A DNA stretch of 64,000 bases, taken from positions 16,076-80,075 of the forward strand of contig VBEF01000036.1 of NCBI GenBank assembly GCA_005881275.1. Direction: 5' to 3'. Made by a program: the position numbers and the translations under genes. Below are positions 41,626-49,962 of the stretch, piece after piece; the first letter of the stretch is position 1; the number at the start of each line of letters is the position of its first letter. This stretch comes from Chloroflexota bacterium (GTDB lineage Bacteria; Chloroflexota; Dormibacteria; Dormibacterales; Dormibacteraceae). Below the pieces are notes generated by a model that was given only the letters and a program-made list of their open reading frames with translations, made no database searches and was not told the origin of the DNA.

Positions 41626-42371
41626 TCGCCGTCATCACGGGGGCTTCTTCAGGAATCGGTGCCGCGACCGCGATCGCGTTGGGTCGGCAGGGCTACAAGG
41701 TCGTCGTAGGAGCGCGCCGTGTGGAACGCCTCACGCGAGTCGCGGGCGAGGAGGGAGTGGCCCTGCGACTCGACGTCACAGACGAGGACAGCGTCCGGGA
41801 TTTCGTGCGCGAGGTGTCGAAGCGCTTCGGTCGGATCGACGTGCTCGTCAACAATGCCGGGGGGGCGCTCGGCCTCAACCCCGTGGAAAAGGCGCTCGAC
41901 GACGAGTGGATCACGATGTGGAAGACGAACGTTCTGGGGTTGATGTGGATGACACGCGCCTGTCTGCCGCTACTCCGGAAGGCGAAGCACGGCCACATCG
42001 TCAACATAGGCTCGATCGCAGGGTTCGAGACATACAAGGGCGGCGCCGGCTACACCGCAGTGAAGCACGCCGTGCGTGCCATCACCAAGACGCTCCGCCT
42101 GGAGCTGAACGGAGAACCTATTCGCATCACAGAGATCGCGCCCGGGCTGGTCGAGACGGAGTTCAGCGTCGTCCGCTTCCACGGCGACCGCAAGGCCGCC
42201 AGGGCTGTCTACGAGGGACTCAAGCCGCTCACGGCGGAGGACGTCGCGGATTGCGTGCTGTTCGCGGTGACGCGACCCGCGCATGTGGACATAGACGAGA
42301 TTGTCGTCCGGCCGGTCGCTCAGGCTACAGCGTCAGTTGTCGCTCGCAAACCGAGGCGAGCCGGGCACTAG
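41616..42371 (+). CDS. Short-chain dehydrogenase/reductase
   Basis: A 251-residue classical SDR: LTPIAVITGASSGIGAATAI contains the TGxxxGIG dinucleotide site, then DVLVNNAGG, the catalytic Ser in IVNIGSIAG and Tyr/Lys in GYTAVKHAVRA, then EIAPGLVETEF. The NAD(P) motif lies upstream of the first TTG at 41679, so the start must be earlier; CTG 41616 is the only reasonable codon and gives M-T-P-I-A, a normal SDR start. The YdfG/serine-dehydrogenase-like branch is a possibility. It converges with the quinone oxidoreductase, overlapping by four bases. Confidence 0.88.
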   Translation: MTPIAVITGASSGIGAATAIALGRQGYKVVVGARRVERLTRVAGEEGVALRLDVTDEDSVRDFVREVSKRFGRIDVLVNNAGGALGLNPVEKALDDEWITMWKTNVLGLMWMTRACLPLLRKAKHGHIVNIGSIAGFETYKGGAGYTAVKHAVRAITKTLRLELNGEPIRITEIAPGLVETEFSVVRFHGDRKAARAVYEGLKPLTAEDVADCVLFAVTRPAHVDIDEIVVRPVAQATASVVARKPRRAGH

Positions 42372-43306
42372 GGAATCAGCAGGATTTTCCCGGTCGTCTT
42401 GCGAGCCTCCAGGTCGGTGTGCGCCTGGCGCCCCTGCGCGAGTGGATAGCGGGTGCCTATCCGTACCTCGAGCTTGCCCTGCCGGATGAGGTCGAACACC
42501 TGCCCCGCGCGTTCGCGGAGCATATCCGGCGTGCGCGTATAGGTCTGGATCGTGGGCCGCTGCACGTACAGCGAGCCGTGCTTGGCCAGCAGCATGACTG
42601 GGAGAGGGTCGGGCTGGCCGCTCGCCGCGCCGTACACGATGATCTTGCCGAAAGGCTTGATCGCTTTCAGACCCTCATAAAACGTGGTCTGGCCTACGCC
42701 GTCGTAAACAGCCGCGATCCCTTCGCCGCCGGCGATCTGGCGGGCGCGATCGGCAAATCCTTCGTAACGAAGCACTTCTTCGGCGCCCGCCTGGCGAGCC
42801 AGATTTGCCTTTTCGTCTGTCGAGGTCGTGCCTATCACGTGCCCGCCGCGCAGCTTCGCGATCTGGGTCAGCAGCAACCCGACGCCGCCGGCGGCCGCGT
42901 GCACGATGACCCAATCGCCTTCCCGGATCGGATATGAGTCGAAGGCGAGGTAGTGGGCCGTGATCCCCTGGAGCAGGGCGGCGGCCGCAAGCTCGAACGA
43001 AACACCGTCCGGGATCGGAACGAGGTTGTCGCGATTCGCGGCCACGCGCTCGGCGTAGCTGTGGGGAACGTTCATCCAGGCCACGCGTTCATCGGTCCCG
43101 ACGACCTTGCCCGCGCCTTCGACGCCGACGATCGCAGGAGGCTTCTGGCCGTAGTCGCGGCCCTCGCGCTCATACACGTCTCGGAAGTTGACGCCGACCG
43201 CCTCGACGTCGACCACGACCTCGCCGGCGCGCGGGGAGGGATCCGGCACCTCTTTGTACTCGAGCACCTCGGGCCCCCCGTTCCGCTCGAAAACTACTGC
43301 GCGCAT
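42368..43306 (-). CDS. Quinone oxidoreductase, zinc-independent MDR family
   Basis: A 312-residue protein of the QOR/zeta-crystallin type: MRAVVFERNGGPEVLEYKEV, VGVNFRDVYEREG, the NADPH motif VIVHAAAGGVGLLLTQIAKL and VYDGVGQTTFYEGL. Zinc ligands of alcohol dehydrogenases are absent. ATG 43306 is preceded by AGGAGG at about 9 bases. A 24-base dyad covers the ribosome site and the ATG. It probably reduces quinones or enones with NADPH. Confidence 0.9.
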   Translation of the reverse strand: MRAVVFERNGGPEVLEYKEVPDPSPRAGEVVVDVEAVGVNFRDVYEREGRDYGQKPPAIVGVEGAGKVVGTDERVAWMNVPHSYAERVAANRDNLVPIPDGVSFELAAAALLQGITAHYLAFDSYPIREGDWVIVHAAAGGVGLLLTQIAKLRGGHVIGTTSTDEKANLARQAGAEEVLRYEGFADRARQIAGGEGIAAVYDGVGQTTFYEGLKAIKPFGKIIVYGAASGQPDPLPVMLLAKHGSLYVQRPTIQTYTRTPDMLRERAGQVFDLIRQGKLEVRIGTRYPLAQGRQAHTDLEARKTTGKILLIP

Positions 43307-43328
43307 CAAGTAGATCCTCCTACTTGAT
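43305..43328. repeat. Perfect inverted repeat over the quinone oxidoreductase start
   Basis: Nine-base arms ATCAAGTAG (43305-43313) and CTACTTGAT (43320-43328) flank a six-base loop. On the minus strand the AGGAGG ribosome site spans the loop and arm edge, and the ATG lies at the end of the proximal arm. It could be a repressor site in DNA or a hairpin hiding the ribosome site in RNA. Confidence 0.6.
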
Positions 43329-43350
43329 CAAACCGTCAACTTCGGCGATT

Positions 43351-43746
43351 TCATTCGTAATAGGAGTCGTTGTACTCGATCCAGCCGGGATCGGGACAGC
43401 CGCTCGAAGTGTGCACATGAGTGCAGTGAACGCCGTAGCGCGGCCCAGGATCGATGTAGAGCCGGCCGTGGATCACGACACCGTCTCCTTTGTGCACCGG
43501 GACGCCTTGTGCGAGGTTGGTGTTGTGATCCACCTCGAGGATCTCGCCGGTCGTGGTCTTGACCTGAAATCGCTCGTGATCGCCGTTCTGCACCGGGTCG
43601 CTCACGACGGTTGCGTCGAACGTGACCTCGGCGCCACTCGTGTTGTTCTGAATGTCCTGGTGCAGGCTCTGGTCGTCGGCCGACTCGCGGCCGCCGCACG
43701 CGAACAGGAGCAGCGCGGCGCTGGCGACAGCCGCGGCCCGATTCAT
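43351..43746 (-). CDS. DUF3465-type lipoprotein
   Basis: A 131-residue protein starting MNRAAAVASAALLLFACGGR, a lipoprotein signal with lipobox LFAC, so the mature part should be anchored to the membrane by the lipidated Cys. The rest matches DUF3465: QNNTSGAEVTFDATVVSDPV, FQVKTTTGEILEVDHNTNLA, then GDGVVIHGRLYIDPGPRYGV and the C-terminal TSSGCPDPGWIEYNDSYYE. The strand pattern suggests an OB-fold. The ATG overlaps the hisA stop (ATGA). Function is unknown. Confidence 0.78.
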   Translation of the reverse strand: MNRAAAVASAALLLFACGGRESADDQSLHQDIQNNTSGAEVTFDATVVSDPVQNGDHERFQVKTTTGEILEVDHNTNLAQGVPVHKGDGVVIHGRLYIDPGPRYGVHCTHVHTSSGCPDPGWIEYNDSYYE

Positions 43747-44459
43747 GTCGTCGCCAGCGCCTCCCGGAGGGAGATCCGCCCTTCGTAGATCGCCTTGCCA
43801 AGGATGACCGCCTGGGCACCGGCTTCCGCGGCGTGGGCGATGTCGTCGATCGAAGCGATTCCGCCCGAGTATCCGAGCTCGTGGCCTGTCATCTTGCGCA
43901 CCTTGGTCAGCGTCGCCAGATCGGGTCCTGACATGGTCCCGTCGCGGTCGATGCAGGTCAGGATGATCCCGGCCAGCGGCAACTTGTCCCACCGGCCGAC
44001 CAACGAGCCGACCACCACCGGCGCGGTGTCCATCCAACCGCCGACCGCCGCCTTGTTGTCACGGATGTCGAGCGCCGCGAGGATGCGGCCCGGATGCCGT
44101 CTGGCGCAGCTCTCGAAGAGCCGTGAATCCTTGACCGCGGCTGTGCCCATGATGACCCAATGGGCGCCGTGGTCGATGAGCGAATCGACCGCCTCCACGC
44201 TGCGCACCCCTCCGGCCACCTGCAGGCCCAGGTCTCCAACCTCCAGGAGCCGCCTGATCACGCTCCTGTTGTGACCGCTTCCCCGCGCCGCATCCAGGTC
44301 CACGACGTGCAGCCGCTGGGCGCCGGCTGCGATGAACTTCGCGGCCATCTCGACCGGATCATCCGAATAAACGGTCGGGTGTTTGTAGTCGCCCTGCGTC
44401 AGCCGCACGCAGCGACCGGCGAGGATGTCGATGGCGGGAATCACGACCACGCCGCTCAT
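43743..44459 (-). CDS. hisA: ProFAR isomerase HisA (or bifunctional PriA)
   Basis: A 238-residue beta/alpha barrel for the fourth histidine step. The catalytic acids are Asp11 in VIPAIDILAG and Asp131 in AALDIRDNKA; phosphate loops are LQVAGGVRSVEAV and ELGYSGGIASIDDI. No other his gene is in the window and no trpF is seen; in actinobacteria the homologue PriA serves both His and Trp pathways, which sequence alone does not decide here. It lies 23 bases after yajQ and is coupled to the DUF3465 gene. Confidence 0.92.
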   Translation of the reverse strand: MSGVVVIPAIDILAGRCVRLTQGDYKHPTVYSDDPVEMAAKFIAAGAQRLHVVDLDAARGSGHNRSVIRRLLEVGDLGLQVAGGVRSVEAVDSLIDHGAHWVIMGTAAVKDSRLFESCARRHPGRILAALDIRDNKAAVGGWMDTAPVVVGSLVGRWDKLPLAGIILTCIDRDGTMSGPDLATLTKVRKMTGHELGYSGGIASIDDIAHAAEAGAQAVILGKAIYEGRISLREALATT

Positions 44460-44482
44460 GGTGCTCCGGTCAGGCTGGAAAG

Positions 44483-44974
44483 CTAGCGGTAATTCGTGAA
44501 CTGGAGCGGGACGGGGATGTCCTCCGCCTCGCGCAGCGCCTTGATCACGAGCTGCAGCGTGTCCTTGTCCTTGGACGTGACACGCAGCTGGTCGCCCTGA
44601 ATGCGTACCTGCAACTTTGGCGAAACGTTTTGAATCCGTTTCCGCAGGTCGCGAGCGAGGTCGTCCGTGATCCCGGCGTTCAGGTTGACCTCGATCTGGC
44701 CGCGGCCCCTGCCGATCGTCTTCGGGTCGCCGGCCTTGAAGAGCTTCGGTGAAAGCTGGCGGCGAGCCGCCTTTTCGCGCAGCACCTGGAGCGCGGCCCT
44801 CGCGCGATCCTCGCTGGCCGACTCGATGACGATCACATCACCCCGATTGTCGTAGGCGGTCGCCGTGTCTTTGAAGTCGAAGCGCGTGCTGACCTCGCGG
44901 CGAGCCTGGTCCACGGCGTTGGTCAGCTCCGCCGGGTCGAACTCGGACACGACGTCGAACGAGTACTCAGCCAC
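44483..44974 (-). CDS. yajQ: YajQ-family nucleotide-binding protein
   Basis: A 163-residue member of the YajQ/UPF0234 family with the signature MAEYSFDVVSEFDPAELTNA, TRFDFKDTATAYD and the C-terminal KLQVRIQGDQLRVTSKDKDT then LQFTNYR. A Xanthomonas homologue binds cyclic di-GMP; other members bind tRNA or GTP, so the ligand here is open. Its start overlaps the upstream gene by 8 bases. Confidence 0.93.
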   Translation of the reverse strand: MAEYSFDVVSEFDPAELTNAVDQARREVSTRFDFKDTATAYDNRGDVIVIESASEDRARAALQVLREKAARRQLSPKLFKAGDPKTIGRGRGQIEVNLNAGITDDLARDLRKRIQNVSPKLQVRIQGDQLRVTSKDKDTLQLVIKALREAEDIPVPLQFTNYR

Positions 44975-45359
44975 TGCCCGAGCTGAAGATGGCGTTGAGG
45001 CCCACGATCACCGCGACGATCGCGAGGGCGATGCCGGCGACGGATGAGATCGCCAGGAGGGCTCCGATACCGGCGGTGCCTTCGTCCAGTGCCTCGGGGG
45101 GAGGCTTGTCGTAAGGGTCGGGACCGTAATCGAGGTCGTAGACACCTTCCTGACGTGCGCGCTGAACGAGCTCCTCGAGCACCGGCTTGCCCCCAGGCGG
45201 GAGCGGCCTGCCCTCGAGGTTGGCGACCGCCTCCTTGAGGTTGTCCCGCGTCTTGCCAAGCTCTGCGACAACCGCGTCGAGCGTCTGCATCGCGGCGGGG
45301 GTCGGGTGCTCACGGCGGAGGTCGGCGATGATGCCGTAGAGGCTCACGTCGCGATTCAT
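44967..45359 (-). CDS. Protein of unknown function with a C-terminal membrane helix
   Basis: A 130-residue protein. The first 95 residues are hydrophilic and helical (LYGIIADLRREHPTPAAMQT, LGKTRDNLKEAVANLEGRPL) and could form a coiled coil. The C-terminal 35 residues form one hydrophobic helix (IGALLAISSVAGIALAIVAV), giving a tail-anchored topology. ATG 45359 is preferred over an 11-residue longer frame. It is divergent from ilvE, 54 bases away. I recognise no family. Confidence 0.6.
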   Translation of the reverse strand: MNRDVSLYGIIADLRREHPTPAAMQTLDAVVAELGKTRDNLKEAVANLEGRPLPPGGKPVLEELVQRARQEGVYDLDYGPDPYDKPPPEALDEGTAGIGALLAISSVAGIALAIVAVIVGLNAIFSSGSG

Positions 45360-45402
45360 ATCAGATGAAGCCTGGGCCGTGCAGGTGAGCACCGGGTCGC
45401 CC

Positions 45403-45408
45403 TAATAC
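45403..45408 (+). promoter_or_regulatory. Candidate -10 for a leaderless ilvE transcript
   Basis: TAATAC lies 5 bases before ATG 45414, so RNA would begin at about the start codon. No ribosome site precedes the ATG. A clear -35 is not seen. Confidence 0.45.
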
Positions 45409-45413
45409 ACTTA

Positions 45414-46385
45414 ATGCCAATGGGTGTGGACACCAAAGCCAAGGCCGCGGTGAAGAAACCGGCCGCTCACCCGAACACTTGGGTCTTCTTCGAGGGAGAT
45501 TTCGCGCGCTACAACGATGTGAAGCTCGGCCTCATGACCCACGCGCTCCACTACGGAACCGCTGTGTTCGAGGGGATCCGAGCGTACTGGAACGCGCCAA
45601 AAAACCAGCTCTTTCTCTTGGAGCCGGCCGCGCATTACGACCGGATGAAGCGCTCCGCCAATGTCATGCGGATGACGCTGCCTTACTCGACCGAAGAGCT
45701 CGTGAACTTCACGCTTGATCTCCTGCGGCGCAACGAGTTCAAGTCGGACGTGTACGTCCGGCCGCTGCTCTACACGTCAAGTGAGGAGATCGGCGTCCGC
45801 CTGCACAACCTGAACCGCGGGTTTTTCATCTACGCGATTCCCTTTGGCAACTACGTGGAGATCGAGGCCGGCATCAGATGCATGGTCAGCTCCTGGCGGC
45901 GGGTTCCCGACCAGGCCCTGCCCGCCCGGGCCAAGATCACGGGTTCCTACGCGCAGGCCGCACTCGCCAAATCGGAGGCGGTCGAGGGAGGGTTCGACGA
46001 AGCGATCGTGCTGTCGATCGACGGTCACGTTTCCGAGGGCTCGGCGGAAAACGTGTTCATGCTCAAGGACGGCGCCTTTATCACGCCGCCGGTGACCGAC
46101 GACATCCTCGAGGGCGTGACCCGGCAGCTGCTCATCAAGGTGATCGGCGAGGAGCTGAACCTCCCGGTGCTCGAGCGAAGCATCGATCGCACCGAGCTAT
46201 ACACATGTGATGAGCTCCTGCTGTGCGGCACCGGCGCGCAGATCTCACCCGTGATCGAGGTCGACCGCCGGCCGGTCGGCAACGGCAAAGTCGGCGAGTT
46301 CACCCAGGAGCTTCAGAACATCTACTTCAGCGCAGTGCGCGGCGACACCCCGAAGTACAAGGACTGGACGATCCCGGTCTACTGA
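45414..46385 (+). CDS. ilvE: Branched-chain amino acid aminotransferase
   Basis: A 323-residue fold-type IV PLP enzyme interconverting branched-chain amino and keto acids. It has FFEGDFARYNDVKLGLMTHA, LHYGTAVFEGIRAYW, the PLP Lys in ARAKITGSYAQAALAKSEA, DEAIVLSIDGHVSEGSAENV and the phosphate-binding GVTRQLLIKV. A 20-residue Lys/Ala-rich leader precedes the domain. The start may be ATG 45414 or 45420. It stands alone, without other ilv or leu genes. Confidence 0.94.
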   Translation: MPMGVDTKAKAAVKKPAAHPNTWVFFEGDFARYNDVKLGLMTHALHYGTAVFEGIRAYWNAPKNQLFLLEPAAHYDRMKRSANVMRMTLPYSTEELVNFTLDLLRRNEFKSDVYVRPLLYTSSEEIGVRLHNLNRGFFIYAIPFGNYVEIEAGIRCMVSSWRRVPDQALPARAKITGSYAQAALAKSEAVEGGFDEAIVLSIDGHVSEGSAENVFMLKDGAFITPPVTDDILEGVTRQLLIKVIGEELNLPVLERSIDRTELYTCDELLLCGTGAQISPVIEVDRRPVGNGKVGEFTQELQNIYFSAVRGDTPKYKDWTIPVY

Positions 46386-46400
46386 GAGCGCCGCCCCCCT

Positions 46401-46466
46401 CCCGGATAGTCCGGACTATCCGGGGTTTGCGTCGGAGTCCGTGTCGCTTCGTCCGGACTAACCGGG
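46401..46466. promoter_or_regulatory. Perfect 24-base palindrome plus a second 16-base copy upstream of glycerate kinase
   Basis: A perfect palindrome occupies 46401-46424, with arms CCCGGATAGTCC and GGACTATCCGGG. Its right-hand 16 bases (46409-46424) recur at 46451-46466 with one change (GTCCGGACTAACCGGG), 42 bases apart, or four helical turns. The second copy ends next to TAAGGT (46467-46472), a possible -10 lying 9 bases before GTG 46482. This looks like a two-site operator rather than an ilvE terminator, since no T-tract follows. Confidence 0.55.
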
Positions 46467-46481
46467 TAAGGTGCGTGCGCC

Positions 46482-47618
46482 GTGCACAAAGTGGTGGTTG
46501 CGCCGAATGCTTTCAAGGGGACGCTGACCGCCACCGAAGCTGCCGCGGCGATCGCGCGCGGCGTGCGCGAGGTCTTTCCGGACGCCGAAGTCGTCGAGGT
46601 CCCGGTCGCCGACGGTGGCGACGGCACGGTCGAGGCGCTCGTCTCGGCGAGCCATGGTGAGTACCTGATCGCGGGCGTGGAAGGACCGCTCGGCGATCCG
46701 GTCTCGGCGAAGTACGGCGTGATCGAATCCGGGCGGACCGCGGTGGTCGAGCTCGCCGCGGCCAGCGGCCTGACGCTCCTTTCGCCCTCTCGACGGGATC
46801 CGCGGAAAACATCCACCTATGGATTCGGTCAGCTCCTCGAAGCGGCGCGGCGAAGCGGCGCAGTCACGATCATCGCGGGCATAGGGGGTTCCGCCACCAA
46901 CGACGGCGGAGCGGGTATGGCCCAGGCCATCGGTTACCGCCTGCTGGACGGAACAGGCCGTGACCTGCCGCGCGGCGGCGCCGCCTTGTCGCGCCTGGAG
47001 CGCATCGACGCCACCGGCTTTGACCGGCAGTGGGAGGCGGTCCGGGTGAAGGTGGCCTGCGACGTGACAAACCCCCTGACGGGGCCGCTCGGAGCAAGCG
47101 CCGTTTACGGGCCGCAAAAAGGAGCCGACGCGACAGCCGTTCGGGAGCTGGACGCCGCGCTGGCCCGGCTGGCCGAAGTCATCGAGCGGGATCTAGGCAA
47201 GCGGGTGGCTGACATTCCCGGCGCCGGCGCGGCAGGGGGGGCGGGGGCCGGCATGGTCGCCTTCCTGGACGCGGTCCTCCTTCCCGGCGCGCCGCTCGTG
47301 GTCGAGGCGGCCGGGCTCGACGCCAAGCTCCGGGGGGCCAACCTTGTGATCACCGGCGAGGGCCGCGTCGACGAGCAGACGGCTTACGGGAAGGCGCCTG
47401 GCGAGGTGGCGCGCCGCGCGCAGGCCGTGGGCGTCCCAGTCTTGCTGTTGGCGGGCGGCAAGGGGCCGGGATGGGAAGCGTTGAGCAAGTTGGGCGTGAC
47501 CTCCGTGGTCACGCTGACGGATGAAGGGGTGAACCTGGGCCAGGCCATAAATGGGCCATCGCGGATGCTTACGCGGGCCGCCGTAGTAGCCTGCCGCAGG
47601 CATTCATGGACGAGGTAA
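46482..47618 (+). CDS. glxK: Glycerate 2-kinase (GckA/GlxK family)
   Basis: A 378-residue glycerate kinase of the type I family, phosphorylating D-glycerate with ATP. Evidence is KVVVAPNAFKGTLTATEAAA, VPVADGGDGTVEALV, GIGGSATNDGGAGMAQAIG, TNPLTGPLGASAVYGPQKGA and NLVITGEGRVDEQTAYGKAP. GTG 46482 is the start, perhaps leaderless behind the dyads. The 3' end overlaps the following sigma gene by 13 bases. No glyoxylate or photorespiratory partner genes are adjacent. Confidence 0.92.
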   Translation: MHKVVVAPNAFKGTLTATEAAAAIARGVREVFPDAEVVEVPVADGGDGTVEALVSASHGEYLIAGVEGPLGDPVSAKYGVIESGRTAVVELAAASGLTLLSPSRRDPRKTSTYGFGQLLEAARRSGAVTIIAGIGGSATNDGGAGMAQAIGYRLLDGTGRDLPRGGAALSRLERIDATGFDRQWEAVRVKVACDVTNPLTGPLGASAVYGPQKGADATAVRELDAALARLAEVIERDLGKRVADIPGAGAAGGAGAGMVAFLDAVLLPGAPLVVEAAGLDAKLRGANLVITGEGRVDEQTAYGKAPGEVARRAQAVGVPVLLLAGGKGPGWEALSKLGVTSVVTLTDEGVNLGQAINGPSRMLTRAAVVACRRHSWTR

Positions 47619-48388
47619 AGCCAAAGCCGGCCGGCAAGGAAGGGAGCGAGCCGTCGGACGTCGAGCTCGTCAGGGCCTACCGGAAGGGAGATGCCCACGC
47701 GTTCGAAGAGCTCCACCGGCGGTATGTCGCGTCGATCTTCCGGCTCGTCCGCCGCAAGCTGGGCGACGCGCTGCTGGCTGAGGACATCGCCCAGGAGACC
47801 TTCATGAAGGCCCTCCGGATGATGGAGAGGGTCGACGAGTCGTTCAACTTCGGTGGCTGGGTCCATACCGTGGCCAGGAACCTCTGCTACGACGAGCTGC
47901 GCCGGCGGCAGCGTGACTTGCGCGTCGACGGGACGACGGAAGAGGAAGAAACCGAGCTCATGACCAACCTTCCGTCGACGGCCCACTCCTTTGACCCGGT
48001 GCTCGTCCAGGAGTCGAATGAGACCCGCCGCCAGGTCTGGCAGGTGGCGCAGCGCCTGCCCGAGAAGTACCGCCTGGTGCTCACCCTTCGCGAGCTCCAG
48101 GATATGAGCTACCGGCAGATCGCCCGCACGCTGAAAATGTCGGAAAGCGCGGTCGAGACTCTGCTGTATCGGGCGCGCCTTCGGTTCAAGGAGGAGTACC
48201 TGGCCTCGCAGCGCGAGGGTGAGCTCACGCACGAGGAGGCCCTGCCACTATTGGCCCCGTACCTCGCCGGCAAGCTGCGCCGGCCGCAGGCGGAAGCCGT
48301 GCGCAGCCACATAGCGACATGTACCAAATGTGCCCGCCGGATCGGGCGGCGACGGCTCAAAGACCAGCGCAGGAGTGAAGCTAAATGA
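47606..48388 (+). CDS. ECF sigma factor with a C-terminal zinc-finger-like domain
   Basis: A 260-residue protein. Residues about 20-200 are sigma regions 2 and 4 (FEELHRRYVASIFRLVRRKL, AEDIAQETFMKALRMM, then LPEKYRLVLTLRELQDMSYR and MSESAVETLLYRARLRFKEE). The extra 60 residues include LLAPYLAGKLRRPQAEAVRS and HIATCTKCARRI. That HxxxCxxC tail matches the zinc-binding anti-sigma (zf-HC2) motif usually carried by a separate protein. An attached regulatory finger is known in some ECF groups. No separate anti-sigma gene follows. Confidence 0.85.
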   Translation: MDEVKPKPAGKEGSEPSDVELVRAYRKGDAHAFEELHRRYVASIFRLVRRKLGDALLAEDIAQETFMKALRMMERVDESFNFGGWVHTVARNLCYDELRRRQRDLRVDGTTEEEETELMTNLPSTAHSFDPVLVQESNETRRQVWQVAQRLPEKYRLVLTLRELQDMSYRQIARTLKMSESAVETLLYRARLRFKEEYLASQREGELTHEEALPLLAPYLAGKLRRPQAEAVRSHIATCTKCARRIGRRRLKDQRRSEAK

Positions 48389-48410
48389 CGGTTAGTACAG
48401 TAGGTGTGAA

Positions 48411-48968
48411 ATGGCTCGGATAGTCGTCCGGTTCTTCGACGACGAGACCGTGGAGGGCGTAGCCCGCGATCTCGATTTCGACGAGCCTGACTTCCTGGTC
48501 GAGGTCGATGACGCCGGCGGCCTGGAGAACAACGAGACGGCCTGGATCCCGCTCACGGCCGTGAAATGGGTGGAGCTTCAGCGCGACAAGGAGCTGGCCG
48601 ACACGCCGACCCGCAAGGTGGCGATCCGCTTCCTGGACGGGGAGGTGCTTCGGGGCCATCTCGACGGCACCCTGGAGCGGCACCGCTACGGCGTGGTGCT
48701 CCACCTCCACGCGGAGCAGAGCGATAGCCCGATCCGCAAGCTCGGGATCCCGTTTTCAGCCGTCAAAGCGCTCTTTTTCGTCCGCGAGTTCGACGCGCGT
48801 GGCGAGGAGGCCGGCACTGCCTCCGACGCGTACCTGGCCCGGCGGACGATGGCCCCGCTGCTCGACGTGCTCGAGGAGATGGACATGCTGACCCGGCTCC
48901 ACCGGGACGGACTGCTCTCGGACCACGAGTACGCAAGCAAGCGCACACTCGTTCTGGAGCGCCTCTAG
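48411..48968 (+). CDS. Two-repeat beta-rich protein with a SHOCT-like C-terminus
   Basis: A 185-residue protein of unknown function. Two related beta-rich units, VRFFDDETVEGVARDLDFDE and IRFLDGEVLRGHLDGTLERH, each run to a similar end (WIPLTAVKWVELQR, IPFSAVKALFFVREF), resembling the DUF6982/PilZ-like type. The C-terminal 35 residues (LDMLTRLHRDGLLSDHEYAS in part) resemble a SHOCT helix pair. A TACAGT 9 bases before the ATG could be a -10 for a leaderless RNA. It follows the zinc-finger sigma gene by 22 bases. Confidence 0.6.
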   Translation: MARIVVRFFDDETVEGVARDLDFDEPDFLVEVDDAGGLENNETAWIPLTAVKWVELQRDKELADTPTRKVAIRFLDGEVLRGHLDGTLERHRYGVVLHLHAEQSDSPIRKLGIPFSAVKALFFVREFDARGEEAGTASDAYLARRTMAPLLDVLEEMDMLTRLHRDGLLSDHEYASKRTLVLERL

Positions 48969-49018
48969 TCCAGAGCCCTCTCCTTCATGGGGGTGGCCCG
49001 AAGGGCCGGAGGGGCCCG

Positions 49019-49024
49019 TAGAAT
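49019..49024 (+). promoter_or_regulatory. Candidate -10 for a leaderless pdxS transcript
   Basis: TAGAAT lies 7 bases before GTG 49032 with no ribosome site between, so transcription would begin at about the start codon. A GC hairpin (GGCCC 48995-48999 with GGGCC 49003-49007) sits just upstream. Confidence 0.45.
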
Positions 49025-49031
49025 TCCGAAC

Positions 49032-49949
49032 GTGGCCGAACGCAACGGTTCGGGTAATGGAGACGGCTCTGTGAAGGGTTCCTTCAAGGTGAAGGCCGGG
49101 CTGGCCCAGATGCTGAAGGGCGGCGTCATCATGGACGTCGTCACCGCCGAGCACGCCCGCATCGCGCAGGAGGCGGGCGCATGCGCGGTCATGGCCCTGG
49201 AGCGGGTCCCCGCCGATATCCGCAAGGAAGGCGGTGTGGCGCGCATGTCTGACCCGGATCTGATCAAGTCGATCATGGCCGCGGTCACGATCCCGGTCAT
49301 GGCCAAGTGCAGGATCGGCCACTTCGTCGAGGCCCAGATCCTCGAAGAGCTTGGCATCGACTACATCGACGAGTCGGAGGTCCTGACCCCCGCTGACGAA
49401 GAGAACCACATCGACAAACACCCTTTCAAGGTTCCTTTCGTGTGCGGTTGCCGCGACCTGGGCGAAGCGACTCGTCGCATCGCTGAAGGCGCGGCCATGA
49501 TCCGGACCAAAGGCGAGGCCGGCACCGGCAATGTCGTCGAGGCCGTACGCCACGCGCGGGCCGTCAACGCCGGGATCCGCAACCTGCAAGGCATGAACCA
49601 CGCGGAGCTTGTGCACGAGGCGAAGCAGATCGGCGCCCCCGTTGAGGTTCTCGCCGAGTGTCAGAAGCTCGGCCGCCTTCCAGTCGTCAACTTCGCCGCC
49701 GGCGGCATCGCGACGCCGGCCGACGCGGCCCTGATGATGCAGCTGGGAGTCGACGGGGTGTTCGTCGGGTCAGGCATCTTCAAGTCGGAGGACCCCTTGA
49801 AGCGTGCCAAGGCGATCGTCGCGGCGACCACGTACTTCGACAAGCCGGAGGTCCTGGCCGAGGTTTCCGCCGGTCTCGGCAAGGCCATGCACGGCCTCGA
49901 GATCCCGACCATTCCGAAGGACGAGCTTCTCGCTGCCCGAGGCTGGTAG
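49032..49949 (+). CDS. pdxS: Pyridoxal 5'-phosphate synthase, PdxS subunit
   Basis: A 305-residue TIM barrel that builds PLP from ribose 5-phosphate, glyceraldehyde 3-phosphate and ammonia. It has [58 protein letters not shown] sequence, [19 protein letters not shown] and [19 protein letters not shown], with catalytic lysines in MAKCRIGH and [13 protein letters not shown] 49032 is chosen over ATG 48987, which would add sequence unlike the family. pdxT follows after 13 bases. Confidence 0.96.
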   Translation: MAERNGSGNGDGSVKGSFKVKAGLAQMLKGGVIMDVVTAEHARIAQEAGACAVMALERVPADIRKEGGVARMSDPDLIKSIMAAVTIPVMAKCRIGHFVEAQILEELGIDYIDESEVLTPADEENHIDKHPFKVPFVCGCRDLGEATRRIAEGAAMIRTKGEAGTGNVVEAVRHARAVNAGIRNLQGMNHAELVHEAKQIGAPVEVLAECQKLGRLPVVNFAAGGIATPADAALMMQLGVDGVFVGSGIFKSEDPLKRAKAIVAATTYFDKPEVLAEVSAGLGKAMHGLEIPTIPKDELLAARGW

Positions 49950-49962
49950 ATCTCCCCGGTCG

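Noticed and set aside
46401..46424. The palindrome read as an ilvE terminator
   Set aside because: No T-tract follows, and a second partial copy downstream fits an operator better.
48995..49007. GC hairpin before pdxS read as a terminator
   Set aside because: The stem is only five base pairs with no T-tract; it was kept only as a remark in the pdxS promoter entry.
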